The notes below the pieces were generated by a model. The model made no database searches, was not told the origin of the DNA, and saw nothing but the letters and a program-made list of their open reading frames with translations. DNA of 64,000 nt from Candidatus Eubacterium faecigallinarum. GTDB taxonomy: Bacteria > Bacillota > Clostridia > Oscillospirales > Acutalibacteraceae. The position numbers were made by a program, and so were the translations under genes. Location: the NCBI GenBank assembly GCA_019115455.1, contig DXDN01000001.1, positions 116,289-180,288 on the forward strand, given 5' to 3'. Shown one piece after another: positions 52,674-63,570 of this stretch. The number at the start of each line of letters is the position of its first letter. The stretch's first letter is position 1.

Positions 52674-53315
52674 ATGAAAACCTACACGATTTATCTCTTC
52701 CGTCATGGTATTACCAAGGGAAACTTAAACGCACAGTATATTGGGCATACTGACCTGCCGCTTACTACAGATAGTATATCTTCTCTCAGAAATATAAAAG
52801 CTCACGAACATTATCCGCAGGTGGACGCCGTTTTTTCCTCTCCGCTGAAAAGATGCCTTGACTCGGCAAAAATCATGTTTGAAAAAAATAATGTCATTGT
52901 TATTGATGATTTTATAGAATATAATTTCGGCGAATTTGAGGGACACACCGCCGACGAACTCAAGGACAATGAGAATTTCAAAAACTGGATTCACGGTGAT
53001 ATCAATGCCGCCGCTCCTTTTGGTGAGAGCAACGCCCAGTTTGCCAACCGTATATGCTCTGCCTTTGAAAAAGTTATCGACGGCTGCGTAAAAACCTCAA
53101 CAGAAAAAATTGCCATAGTCGGTCACGCCGGAGTGCTTATGACGATACTCGCTTGCTACGGTCTGCCGGAGGCTCCCATGGCTCACTGGCAGATGGACGC
53201 CGGATACGGCTACAAGCTGAGACTCACTCCGTCCCTTTGGATGCAGGCAAGAAAGCTGGAAGTGGTGGACACCGCTCCTACCTCTCTTGAAGAGCTGAAA
53301 AAGTCATCCAACTGA
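52674..53315 (+). CDS. Histidine phosphatase family protein
   Basis: A 213-residue phosphoglycerate mutase-like phosphatase. The phosphohistidine is in LFRHGITKGN; other marks are GHTDLPLT, FSSPLKRCLDSA, the Glu of EYNFGEFEGHTADEL and the second His in VGHAGVLMTIL. Many relatives remove phosphate from alpha-ribazole phosphate, sugars or nucleotides; a cobalamin-related CobC role cannot be excluded but no cobalamin synthesis genes are nearby. AGGAGC precedes the ATG. Confidence 0.85.
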   Translation: MKTYTIYLFRHGITKGNLNAQYIGHTDLPLTTDSISSLRNIKAHEHYPQVDAVFSSPLKRCLDSAKIMFEKNNVIVIDDFIEYNFGEFEGHTADELKDNENFKNWIHGDINAAAPFGESNAQFANRICSAFEKVIDGCVKTSTEKIAIVGHAGVLMTILACYGLPEAPMAHWQMDAGYGYKLRLTPSLWMQARKLEVVDTAPTSLEELKKSSN

Positions 53316-53331
53316 AAAAGGAGTATTAATA

Positions 53332-54462
53332 ATGACAGAAACAAAAACAAAATCCCCGGTTCTTACAAAAAAGAAAAAGGCAGTGATTAGTGTGATTGCA
53401 GTAATAATAGCTATAGTTCTTGCGGCGGTAATATTTGTTGTCGCCGTACTCAGACCTACCGCCCCCGATGACGAAAAAGCAGTGGCAGTAGGCGGACTCA
53501 TCGTGTCCGACAGCGTAGATTATCAGCAGGAGGAAAGCGGACTCTCCTCAAACCCCGTTATAAAAATAATGCAGGTGGTGTGGAAATTCTGCTCCCAGAG
53601 CGACGCCAAAGTCCACGAGGCACAGACTCCTCCGGAAAATATAGAGAAAGTAACGGATATTCCCTATATTGACGACGGAAATATTTATCATATGCTTGAC
53701 GTATATTATCCTGAGGGCACTACGGATAAGCTCCCGGTAATAATAGATATTCACGGCGGCGGCTGGATGTACGGCAACAAGGAGCTAAACGAATATTACT
53801 GCCTGAGCCTTGCAGACAGGGGATACGTTGTATTTAACATTAACTACAGATTAGTTCCAGACGTTACTGTCAACGAGCAGCTTCAGGATGTGGCGCAGGC
53901 GCTTAAATGGATTAGCGAGAATATGCAAAGCTACCCCTGCGACACGGAAAATATACTGCTTACCGGCGACTCGGCAGGCGGACAGCTTGCCATATACTCG
54001 GCGGCGCTTCTTCAAAGCGCTGAGCTTAGGGAGATATTTGATGTGGTTGACACCGATATGACTCCCACCGCCCTTTTGCTTACCTCGCCCGTTGCGTATA
54101 TGAACGACGGCAGCGCTTTCAGTCTTTACACAAAAATTCTCTGGGGCAGGGATTATAAAGATAAACCGACTTATGAATATATGAATCTTGACCAGATAAT
54201 TGACTTTTCCCAGCTTCCACCCACATATCTTATCACCAGCAGCGGCGATACCCTGGCTCACAGCCAAACGCTGAAAACGGCGGAGCTGCTTAAAAGCAAG
54301 GGCGTTGAGTGCGAGCTGGCAGACTACGGAGAAGTAAACGGCAAGAAACTTGTTCATGTGTTCAGCGTGCTGGAGCCCTTTGACGAAGCAGGCACCACGG
54401 CAATCGACTCGGCGATAGAATTTTATGAAAAGGTCATGGACGAAAAGGCAACAGCCAAATAA
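53332..54462 (+). CDS. Membrane-anchored alpha/beta hydrolase (acetyl esterase type)
   Basis: A 376-residue esterase with an N-terminal transmembrane anchor (about 16-40) and an extracellular hydrolase domain (about 115-370). The oxyanion motif is DIHGGGWMYGN, the nucleophile elbow LTGDSAGGQLAIYS, and a likely His is in KLVHVFSV. It resembles carbohydrate or drug acetyl esterases (BD-FAE/Abhydrolase_3). It is 16 bases after the phosphatase gene, so the two are co-transcribed, and perhaps controlled by the XRE regulator. Confidence 0.85.
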   Translation: MTETKTKSPVLTKKKKAVISVIAVIIAIVLAAVIFVVAVLRPTAPDDEKAVAVGGLIVSDSVDYQQEESGLSSNPVIKIMQVVWKFCSQSDAKVHEAQTPPENIEKVTDIPYIDDGNIYHMLDVYYPEGTTDKLPVIIDIHGGGWMYGNKELNEYYCLSLADRGYVVFNINYRLVPDVTVNEQLQDVAQALKWISENMQSYPCDTENILLTGDSAGGQLAIYSAALLQSAELREIFDVVDTDMTPTALLLTSPVAYMNDGSAFSLYTKILWGRDYKDKPTYEYMNLDQIIDFSQLPPTYLITSSGDTLAHSQTLKTAELLKSKGVECELADYGEVNGKKLVHVFSVLEPFDEAGTTAIDSAIEFYEKVMDEKATAK

Positions 54463-54524
54463 CGCTGAATAATATGTCCCACTGTAACTGATATAATTTT
54501 AAAATAATAGTATATTACATAAGA

Positions 54525-54556
54525 TAATGCCGCGGCTTTAATCGCTGCGGCATTTT
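54525..54556 (+). terminator. Terminator after the esterase gene
   Basis: AATGCCGC / GCGGCATT stem, then a short T run. Confidence 0.75.
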
Positions 54557-54587
54557 ATAAATTTATAAAATAACATTATATAAATAA

Positions 54588-54618
54588 CAAAAACGGCGGA
54601 GAGTCCGCCGTTTTTTCT
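54588..54618 (-). terminator. Terminator after the second LCP gene
   Basis: AAACGGCGGA / TCCGCCGTTT stem, loop GAG, with flanking A and T runs, so it can act on both strands. Confidence 0.85.
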
Positions 54619-54621
54619 TTT

Positions 54622-56382
54622 TTATTTACCCATTGAGATATAATCAGGTCTGTTCTCGCTGAGTCTTATATTTGACTTGCCGTATATCATCATCTGCAAA
54701 TCGTATGCATCCTTAGGAATATCCGCAAGCCATATCCAGTTGTTATAACTTACTGAGAAATACTGTCCGCCCAAGCTGTTTTCGGTAGACGGAACGTTGG
54801 TGGTCTGAATATTGTAATTAAGCCATCCGTCTCTTATAGCAAGATTGCCTATGGAAATCAGCTCTTTCTTGGTGAATCCTGTCTTTGTGTACTGTGAAAG
54901 CTGATTAACTACCTTAACTGCGTCCAGCGTTCCGGAATTTTTCACCTCGTCGAAAAGCTGGCTCAAAACCGTTTTCTGCCTGTCCGCTCTGGCGTTGTCC
55001 GAATCTATCTTCCTTATTCTGCAATATGCCAGCGCCTGCTCGCCTGAAAGCATAACATCCTGGGGGTTGCCCTCAGCGTCATACTGAGCCTGGGGAAGAG
55101 TAACGTAGCCGTATCTTGTCTGGTGGTTATTTACCTCGTACACCTCAGCGTCAGTCAGCGGAATCGCAACTCCGCCCAGCGCGTCAATAATTTTCGGGAA
55201 GCTTGCAAAATTAACTACGGCATAATTATCAATGGATATCTTGTAATACCTTTCAATAGTATTGATATAGGTATTCATTCCGCCGTTTGACGCCGCTTCG
55301 TTTATCTTTCCGTAATATCCCTCGCCGTTTACCTCATAGTAAACATAAAGGTCACGCAGAATTGACGTCATATAAATATTTCCTGTGTCAATATTTACGC
55401 TGACGATAATTGCCGAGTCGGCACGGGAGGTGTCGCTGATTTCCTCTTCTCTGGTGTCCTCTCCTATAAGCAGAATGTTCATGACATGTGAGGATCTTAC
55501 CGGGTCTCCGTTTTGATACCAGTATTTGAGATATTCCTTGTAGCTGTATACTTCGCCCGCCGACTGCTCGTCAATCATCGGGAAATCTTCCTGAAGGAAG
55601 TCCATTCCGTCATAATATTCCACCGCCTTGTAGGGTTCGGTGTCCTCGTCAGCAACATTGTTGAGCATTTTGTCAAAATAAATCGCTGCGCCTACTCCTG
55701 CCGCAATTATGGCAAGCACCAAAATTATGATAAACGCTTTAAGGATTTTGCCTTTTTTAGTTTTAAAAAATTTCTGTTTAACCGGTTGTTCCTGCTGCTG
55801 TTGAACTTCAATTTGTTTTTCATCTTCTTGTGAAGAAAGCTGGAGGATGTCCACCATTCCCTGCTCGTTGCTGTTCTGAGCACTTTCTTTTTTAGTGGGG
55901 GCAGCATTTTTTTCCGGCTTGTCAGATTTTTCAGCTTTTGCAGTTTTTTCAGCATTTTCCGCTTTTTTCGGCTTATCGGTTTTTACAGGCTTTTGAGCTT
56001 TTTCCTGTTTAGGAGCCGGCTGCTCATTTACTGATGATTTTTGCTCTTTTTGTTTATTTTCGGGCTTTTTCTCCGTAGCGGGTTGTGCATTTTTCCTGCC
56101 GTCCTTAACAACAGTTTCCTTAAATTTTGGCTCCTCTTTTACCTGTGGCTGTGCTGTCTTTTTTTCAGCCGGTTTGTTCTTATTCGGAGTCTGATTATTT
56201 TTTTGCTTGTTTTCGCTCTTGGAGACGCTGCCGTCTTTTTCCGTTTTGTGGGTATCCCCGGCAACGAGTTTTGCCCCTTTTTCTTCATTATTTGACGCAG
56301 CCTTTAAAGCCCTTTCCTGCTCTTCTCTGCGTTTTTTCACTTCTGAGAGGATATCGTCTATACTGTATGACTCTTTCTCCAC
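54622..56382 (-). CDS. LytR-CpsA-Psr (LCP) family protein with long charged cytoplasmic tail
   Basis: A 586-residue LCP protein. About 212 cytoplasmic residues, rich in Lys, Glu, Pro, Gln and Ala (for example KAENAEKTAKAEKSDKPEKN), precede one transmembrane helix (about 214-236). The LCP domain follows (about 300-480: ILLIGEDTREEE, SRADSAIIVSVNIDTGNIYMTS, YCRIRKIDSDNARADRQ). It should attach glycopolymers to peptidoglycan, as the paralogue at 20.2 kb. The start is GTG, after AGAGGAG. The long tail is much larger than the short one of typical LCP proteins. Confidence 0.88.
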   Translation of the reverse strand: MEKESYSIDDILSEVKKRREEQERALKAASNNEEKGAKLVAGDTHKTEKDGSVSKSENKQKNNQTPNKNKPAEKKTAQPQVKEEPKFKETVVKDGRKNAQPATEKKPENKQKEQKSSVNEQPAPKQEKAQKPVKTDKPKKAENAEKTAKAEKSDKPEKNAAPTKKESAQNSNEQGMVDILQLSSQEDEKQIEVQQQQEQPVKQKFFKTKKGKILKAFIIILVLAIIAAGVGAAIYFDKMLNNVADEDTEPYKAVEYYDGMDFLQEDFPMIDEQSAGEVYSYKEYLKYWYQNGDPVRSSHVMNILLIGEDTREEEISDTSRADSAIIVSVNIDTGNIYMTSILRDLYVYYEVNGEGYYGKINEAASNGGMNTYINTIERYYKISIDNYAVVNFASFPKIIDALGGVAIPLTDAEVYEVNNHQTRYGYVTLPQAQYDAEGNPQDVMLSGEQALAYCRIRKIDSDNARADRQKTVLSQLFDEVKNSGTLDAVKVVNQLSQYTKTGFTKKELISIGNLAIRDGWLNYNIQTTNVPSTENSLGGQYFSVSYNNWIWLADIPKDAYDLQMMIYGKSNIRLSENRPDYISMGK

Positions 56383-56498
56383 TGGGTTACACTCCTCTTT
56401 GCAAGGTTTTTGACATTATACAACAATTATCTGCATATTTCCATAAACAAATTGTAAATTACTGATTTGAGAAATATGCCGTCTTGTATGATAACTGT

Positions 56499-58991
56499 TT
56501 ACTGTCCGCTTGTTTCATCACTCTGCTGTGCAGTCTGCTCGGTATCCTCTTCCTCAAGTCTGTCAACTACAGAAAGGGTAGCTATTTTTTCGCCGTCGTT
56601 TACTTTCATTACCTTTACGCCCTTGGACGGTCTCTGGAATGTGGATATCTGGTCGGCATGGGTACGTATGATAATACCGTCCGACGAAATCATAATAACG
56701 TCGTTGCTGTCGCTTACCGGGGCGATCATAGCTACTTTTCCGTACTGAGCGGTGCGGTAATTAATAAGACCCTTGCCGCCTCTTGACTGAACACGGTAGT
56801 CGCTGAATTCGCTCTTTCTGCCGTATCCTGTTTCGGAAACGGTAAGCAGGGTGTACCCCTCACGCTCAACGGCAAATCCTACAACGTAATCATCCTCTTC
56901 AAGCTGTATTGCCTTAACGCCTCTTGCGGTTCTGCCGATAAGCCTTGCGTCGGATTCCTTAAAGCAGATGCTCATTCCGTCGTGAGTGGCAACAACAAGA
57001 TTTCTTTTTCCGTCGGTGATATCAACCCATGAAAGCTCGTCGTCCTCGTCAAGATTTATGGCAATTATACCTGTTTTGCGTATATGCTTGTACTGGTCAA
57101 GCTCGGTTCTTTTAATAATACCTTTTCTTGTAACCATGCACAGGTATGTTCTCTCTTCCTCCTGGGGCACCTTAACCATGGCGCTTATCTGCTCGCCGTT
57201 TTCCAGCGGAAGAATGTTTACAACATTCATACCTTTGCTGGTGCGTGACGCCTCGGGAATTTCATATCCCTTGAGTTTGAACACTTTACCCTTGTTTGTG
57301 AATATAAGTATATAATCGTGGGTGGAGCAGGAGAACATTGTTTTCGCAACGTCTTCTTCTCTCCTTGTCATGCCGAGTATGCCTCTGCCGCCTCTGTTCT
57401 GGGCTTTGTAGGTGTCCACGGTCTGGCGCTTCATATATCCCTTTTCCGTCAGGGTGAGGATGCACTCCTCAACAGGAATAAGGTCCTCGTCGTCAACATC
57501 GCCGCTGAAAGCGGATATTTCCGTTCTTCTCTCGTCGCCGTATTTTTCGGCAATTTCCCTGGCTTCGGTCTTTATGATATCAGATATTCTCTGCTCGTTT
57601 GCCAAAATATCAAGGAAATCTGCGATTTTCTCATGAAGCTCGTCTAATTCGTTAAGTATTTTTTCAATCTCAAGACCGGCAAGCTGACCGAGACGGTACG
57701 CTACTATAGCAGACGCCTGTGGGTCGTCAAATCCGAATTTTTCCATTATTGCCTGCTTTGCCTCTGACTGTCCGCCCTTACAAGCCCTGATGGTTGCGAT
57801 AACGTCGTCCACAATATCAATAGCCCTGGCAAGTCCCTCAAGAATATGAGCTCTGTCCTGTGCCTTTTTAAGGTCAAACTTAGTTCTTCTTGTAACTACC
57901 TGTCTTTGGAAAGCAATGTATTTTTCAAGTATCTCTTTAAGAGAAAGCACCTTCGGCACGCCGTCGTCAAGAGCAAGAAGTATTGCGCCGAAAGTAACCT
58001 GCATATCCGTCATCTTGTACAGATTGTTTAAAACTACCTGAGCGTTGGCGTCTCTTTTAACAACGATTTCGATATGCATTCCTCGGCGGTCGGAATAGTC
58101 CTGAACGTCGGCAACACCCTCCAGGCGCTTTTCCTTAACAAGGTCGGCAATTCTTGTAATAAGTCTTGCCTTGTTTACGCCGTAAGGAATCTCCGTAACA
58201 ACGATTTTAAAGCGGTCGCCTCTGGTTTCAACTATTTCCGCCCTGGCTCTTACGTAGATTTTGCCTCTGCCGGTGGCATAAGCCTCTCTTATTCCCTTGG
58301 CTCCCATGATAATTCCGCCTGTGGGGAAATCAGGTCCCTTGATATATTTCATTATATCTTCCAGCGAAGCGTCGGGATTGTCAATAAGACAGCACATTCC
58401 CTCAACGGTTTCCCTCATGTTGTGAGGAGGAATATTTGTCGCCATACCTACGGCGATACCTGACGAGCCGTTTACAAGTATATTCGGGAAACGGGAGGGC
58501 AGAACCTCCGGCTCGGTTGTGGTATCGTCAAAGTTAGACAGAAAATTAACCGTGTCTTTCTTAATATCGTCGAGCATCCTCATTGCGGTTTTGCTCAGAC
58601 GAGATTCAGTATAACGGTAAGCGGCGGCAGGGTCGCCGTCTATGGAACCGAAGTTGCCGTGGCCGTCAACAAGGGTATGCCTCATTGAAAACGGCTGGGC
58701 AAGCCTTACCATAGCGTCGTATACAGATGCGTCGCCGTGGGGATGATAATGACCCAGCACTTCGCCGACGGTGGTGGCGCACTTACGGTAAGGATTGGTA
58801 GGATACAGGTTGTTGTCGTACATTGCGTAGAGTATTCTCCTGTGTACCGGCTTGAGTCCGTCACGCACATCCGGCAGAGCACGCTGCACGATAACACTCA
58901 TGGAATAATCAAGAAAAGCTCTTCTTATTTCCGTGCTTATCTCAATATCCACAATTTTTTGGTTGTCATATCGAATTTCATTATTGTCCAT
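56499..58991 (-). CDS. gyrA: DNA gyrase subunit A
   Basis: An 830-residue subunit that cuts and rejoins DNA in negative supercoiling. The catalytic Tyr is Tyr127 ([11 protein letters not shown]). The GyrA box is QNRGGRG, marking it as gyrase rather than topoisomerase IV. In the quinolone pocket, [10 protein letters not shown] has Ala88 where E. coli has Ser83, and Asp92 where E. coli has Asp87. GGAGGAAG precedes the ATG. It follows gyrB after two inserted small genes. The C-terminus ends in an acidic Glu/Gln stretch. Confidence 0.97.
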   Translation of the reverse strand: MDNNEIRYDNQKIVDIEISTEIRRAFLDYSMSVIVQRALPDVRDGLKPVHRRILYAMYDNNLYPTNPYRKCATTVGEVLGHYHPHGDASVYDAMVRLAQPFSMRHTLVDGHGNFGSIDGDPAAAYRYTESRLSKTAMRMLDDIKKDTVNFLSNFDDTTTEPEVLPSRFPNILVNGSSGIAVGMATNIPPHNMRETVEGMCCLIDNPDASLEDIMKYIKGPDFPTGGIIMGAKGIREAYATGRGKIYVRARAEIVETRGDRFKIVVTEIPYGVNKARLITRIADLVKEKRLEGVADVQDYSDRRGMHIEIVVKRDANAQVVLNNLYKMTDMQVTFGAILLALDDGVPKVLSLKEILEKYIAFQRQVVTRRTKFDLKKAQDRAHILEGLARAIDIVDDVIATIRACKGGQSEAKQAIMEKFGFDDPQASAIVAYRLGQLAGLEIEKILNELDELHEKIADFLDILANEQRISDIIKTEAREIAEKYGDERRTEISAFSGDVDDEDLIPVEECILTLTEKGYMKRQTVDTYKAQNRGGRGILGMTRREEDVAKTMFSCSTHDYILIFTNKGKVFKLKGYEIPEASRTSKGMNVVNILPLENGEQISAMVKVPQEEERTYLCMVTRKGIIKRTELDQYKHIRKTGIIAINLDEDDELSWVDITDGKRNLVVATHDGMSICFKESDARLIGRTARGVKAIQLEEDDYVVGFAVEREGYTLLTVSETGYGRKSEFSDYRVQSRGGKGLINYRTAQYGKVAMIAPVSDSNDVIMISSDGIIIRTHADQISTFQRPSKGVKVMKVNDGEKIATLSVVDRLEEEDTEQTAQQSDETSGQ

Positions 58992-59022
58992 TAAAATCTT
59001 CCTCCGATTCCATAGGGAATCA

Positions 59023-59544
59023 TTATTTTTTTAAACTGTATTTTGCTTTTGTCCTAAAAATATTTCTCACATAATCGCTCAACTCAGGCGGAATCTCCCG
59101 CTTTGGCAATATGTGTATTGTAAGTCCTATCAAAATATAATAATAACCGTTTGTTTCGTATATAGCGCTGATAACCGAATACGGATAAACTCCTTTAAAG
59201 CTGCGCTCATTTTCTTTTGGGATATTCTTTATTTCTATTTCGTTTTCACCTATATTCATTTGAAAAGTGTAAGAATATCCCGTATCGGCATAAACAAATT
59301 TTTTCACTTGCTTTGGCAGCAAAACAAAATAAAAAACCGCCAAAATCACTAAAACAAATACTACGAATAAAACGGCTGTTAATAACAGCTCATATTTTTT
59401 ATAAAAAGCTGCCTGAATAATATTTATTCCTGCATAAAAAATCATAACGAGGCAGATAAGCAGAAAATTTCTGCTTTTTCTAAAATTAAATTTCTGGTAA
59501 TTAATGTAATCCTGCTCATTAAGAGAAAAGGTAAATTCAGTCAA
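59023..59544 (-). CDS. YcxB-like membrane protein (second of a pair)
   Basis: A 173-residue protein with two transmembrane helices (about 27-48 and 55-75) and a C-terminal cytoplasmic region resembling the YcxB-like domain ([18 protein letters not shown] ... [19 protein letters not shown]). Function unknown. It overlaps its neighbour by 4 bases and lies between gyrB and gyrA, so it shares their transcript. Its base composition appears AT-richer than the gyrase genes by eye. Confidence 0.65.
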   Translation of the reverse strand: MTEFTFSLNEQDYINYQKFNFRKSRNFLLICLVMIFYAGINIIQAAFYKKYELLLTAVLFVVFVLVILAVFYFVLLPKQVKKFVYADTGYSYTFQMNIGENEIEIKNIPKENERSFKGVYPYSVISAIYETNGYYYILIGLTIHILPKREIPPELSDYVRNIFRTKAKYSLKK

Positions 59545-60038
59545 ATTTTCCTGCCCTCCTCAACTTTTATGTGAGCTTTAATCGCAGACGCCACTGCGTC
59601 ATACTCCGCTGAAGCATATCTCTGCCTGCTTATTACCTCTGACGATGTGCTTCTACCGGGCAAAATCAGTAAAAACTCAGGTGTTTCGCAAACGGCATAA
59701 ACACTCTGCCACGGAATAAATTTTCTTTCAAAGCTGTTAATCAGTTCTATACCTTCGTCAGATACAGAAACCGTATGCTCACAGTTACATACAGGCGATG
59801 TGCTGTACATTCTCATAACCGTTTTTTTCTGCATTGCATAAAGGAAAATAACAAATAAAATCATGAAAAATGCAAAAAGAAAAAGATAAATATTAATTCT
59901 CATCGCAATAAGCAACATAATAATAAATAACGCTATAATTAAACGAAATTTATATTTTTCAAATTTATTATGTTTTTGTCTTCTGTATTTCCAGCCAAGA
60001 TAATATTCCCGTGGAGTCATTTTATAGGTCAGATTCAT
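59541..60038 (-). CDS. YcxB-like membrane protein (first of a pair)
   Basis: A 165-residue protein from the ATG one base after the gyrB stop (TAATATG). It has two transmembrane helices (about 38-58 and 60-80) and a YcxB-like C-terminal region (HTVSVSDEGIELINSFERKFIPWQSVYAVCETPEFLLILPG). It has the same length and layout as the next gene, suggesting an old duplication. A longer TTG-initiated form inside gyrB has no ribosome site. Function unknown. Confidence 0.65.
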   Translation of the reverse strand: MNLTYKMTPREYYLGWKYRRQKHNKFEKYKFRLIIALFIIMLLIAMRINIYLFLFAFFMILFVIFLYAMQKKTVMRMYSTSPVCNCEHTVSVSDEGIELINSFERKFIPWQSVYAVCETPEFLLILPGRSTSSEVISRQRYASAEYDAVASAIKAHIKVEEGRKI

Positions 60039-60039
60039 A

Positions 60040-61998
<1,959 letters not shown>

Positions 61999-62010
61999 TT
62001 ACAAAACTCC

Positions 62011-62244
62011 TTATTTACTGCGCTTTAAAAGTGTCGCCGTGTTAAGGGGACACACATAGATTTTATCTTCAGTTACTATAAAGCTTTTGGGCAGCTCATA
62101 GTTTACATAAACCGTTCTTTTTTCTTTCTCCGCCTTTGACAGGTAATCCCTGGTGGCTTTGTTCACGGTGGAGGTATCCATATCAAATATGCCGATAATT
62201 TTGTCGGACTTTAAAACAATATCTCCTCCGAGATAAAGATACAT
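62011..62244 (-). CDS. remB: RemB-like DUF370 protein (YaaB)
   Basis: A 77-residue protein of the DUF370/extracellular matrix regulator family, found between recF and gyrB in many Firmicutes. It begins MYLYLGGDIVLKSDKIIGIFD, and VYVCPLNTATLLKR is typical. RemA relatives are DNA-binding regulators; the role of RemB is less clear. The ATG overlaps the recF stop by one base. Confidence 0.88.
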   Translation of the reverse strand: MYLYLGGDIVLKSDKIIGIFDMDTSTVNKATRDYLSKAEKEKRTVYVNYELPKSFIVTEDKIYVCPLNTATLLKRSK

Positions 62245-63332
62245 CAGACAATCCCTCCGTTTTCAATATGAAAAGTTTTGCCTTTTTTCAGCCTGAGTAC
62301 CGTGTCGGCGTCACAGCAGGTAATAAAAACCTGCCAGTTTTTAATATGATTAAGTATATAATCCTGCCTTGTTATATCAAGCTCGCTCATAACGTCGTCC
62401 AAAAGAGCAAGAGGCTCGTTTTGCGTCATTTCTTTTAGCAGGCTTGCCTCAGCCAGTTTCAGTGCCAGCACACAGGAACGCTGTTGTCCCTGTGAGCCGT
62501 ATGTTCTGGCGCTTTTGGAATTAATTAATATTTCCATATCATCACGGTGAGGACCAGCCGTGGTTATTCTGTTCATAAAATCGCTGCTCCTGCTTTTTTC
62601 AAAGGTTATAAGCAGCTTATTTTCTATCTCTTTAAGTGAAAGTTCCCTGTAATCAAAAGGTCCTTTCAGCACAAGGTCAATTTCTTCCCTGCCGCCGGAC
62701 AAGCCGTCAAAAACTTCTTTTGCAAAGGGAAGAAGTGCCTCAACATATTTGTTGCGCTGATATATGATTTTAGCTCCTGTGGCGGCAAGATTTTTGTCCC
62801 AGATATAGAGCATATCAGCAAGCGAACTGTTTTTTGATATATCCTTAAGCAGCATATTACGCTGACTTAAAGCACGGTTATATTCTTTTAATACGTTTCT
62901 GTAGTTATATTTTAACTGACAAAGCGCATTGTCTATGAATCTGCGCCTTTCTGACGGACCGTCCTTGACCATTGACAAATGCACAGGCGAAAAGATAACT
63001 GCTTTTAACTCTTCACCCAACGCAGAGGGTGATTTTTTCTTTATACCGTTTAAATAAGCTGTCCTTTTTCCGTCAATTCTAATTTCAGCGTTTTGATTTC
63101 TGTTTTCACTTTCAAAATTAATCTTCAGTTTAGAAAAATCGCTGCCGAATCTTATAAGATCCCTGTCTTTTACTCCTCTGAAACTTTTGCTTCCGGTAAA
63201 AAGATAGATTGCTTCAATCAAATTTGTTTTTCCTTGAGCATTCTGACCGTAGATTATATTCACGTCATCAAAATCAAGGTCCAGCTTCTCTATATTTCTG
63301 AAATTTTCTATACTTATTGAGTTAATTTTCAT
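62244..63332 (-). CDS. recF: DNA replication and repair protein RecF
   Basis: A 362-residue SMC-like ATPase that helps load RecA at gaps. Walker A is GQNAQGKTNLIEAIYLF, the signature GSQGQQRSCVLALKLAE and Walker B LLDDVMSELD. It overlaps yaaA by 11 bases. Confidence 0.96.
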   Translation of the reverse strand: MKINSISIENFRNIEKLDLDFDDVNIIYGQNAQGKTNLIEAIYLFTGSKSFRGVKDRDLIRFGSDFSKLKINFESENRNQNAEIRIDGKRTAYLNGIKKKSPSALGEELKAVIFSPVHLSMVKDGPSERRRFIDNALCQLKYNYRNVLKEYNRALSQRNMLLKDISKNSSLADMLYIWDKNLAATGAKIIYQRNKYVEALLPFAKEVFDGLSGGREEIDLVLKGPFDYRELSLKEIENKLLITFEKSRSSDFMNRITTAGPHRDDMEILINSKSARTYGSQGQQRSCVLALKLAEASLLKEMTQNEPLALLDDVMSELDITRQDYILNHIKNWQVFITCCDADTVLRLKKGKTFHIENGGIV

Positions 63333-63570
63333 TTTTTATAGAATAATCGGTACTGAAAACGGAAATAACATCGCCGTTTCTCAGCTTTTTGCCTCTGGCG
63401 GTGCATACTTCGCCGTTAATTTTAACAATACCGCTTTGCACCATTTCTTTTGCCTGACCGCCTGTTTCGGCAATTCCTTTAAATTTAAGAAAAGAATCAA
63501 GCCTGATAAAATCAGTATTTATGATAACCTCTTCTTTTTTTCTCTGTGCCGCTTTTACTTTAATTTTCAT
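63322..63570 (-). CDS. yaaA: S4-domain RNA-binding protein YaaA
   Basis: An 82-residue protein made mostly of one S4 domain (RLDSFLKFKGIAETGGQAKEMVQSGIVKINGEV). Its place between dnaN and recF is conserved in Firmicutes, where it is linked to ribosome assembly. It overlaps both neighbours. Confidence 0.92.
   Translation of the reverse strand: MKIKVKAAQRKKEEVIINTDFIRLDSFLKFKGIAETGGQAKEMVQSGIVKINGEVCTARGKKLRNGDVISVFSTDYSIKNEN

Noticed and set aside
52674..53315. A CobC-type (alpha-ribazole phosphatase) assignment for the histidine phosphatase
   Set aside because: It would fit the B12 theme, but nothing in the motifs separates it from other phosphatases and no cobalamin synthesis genes are adjacent.
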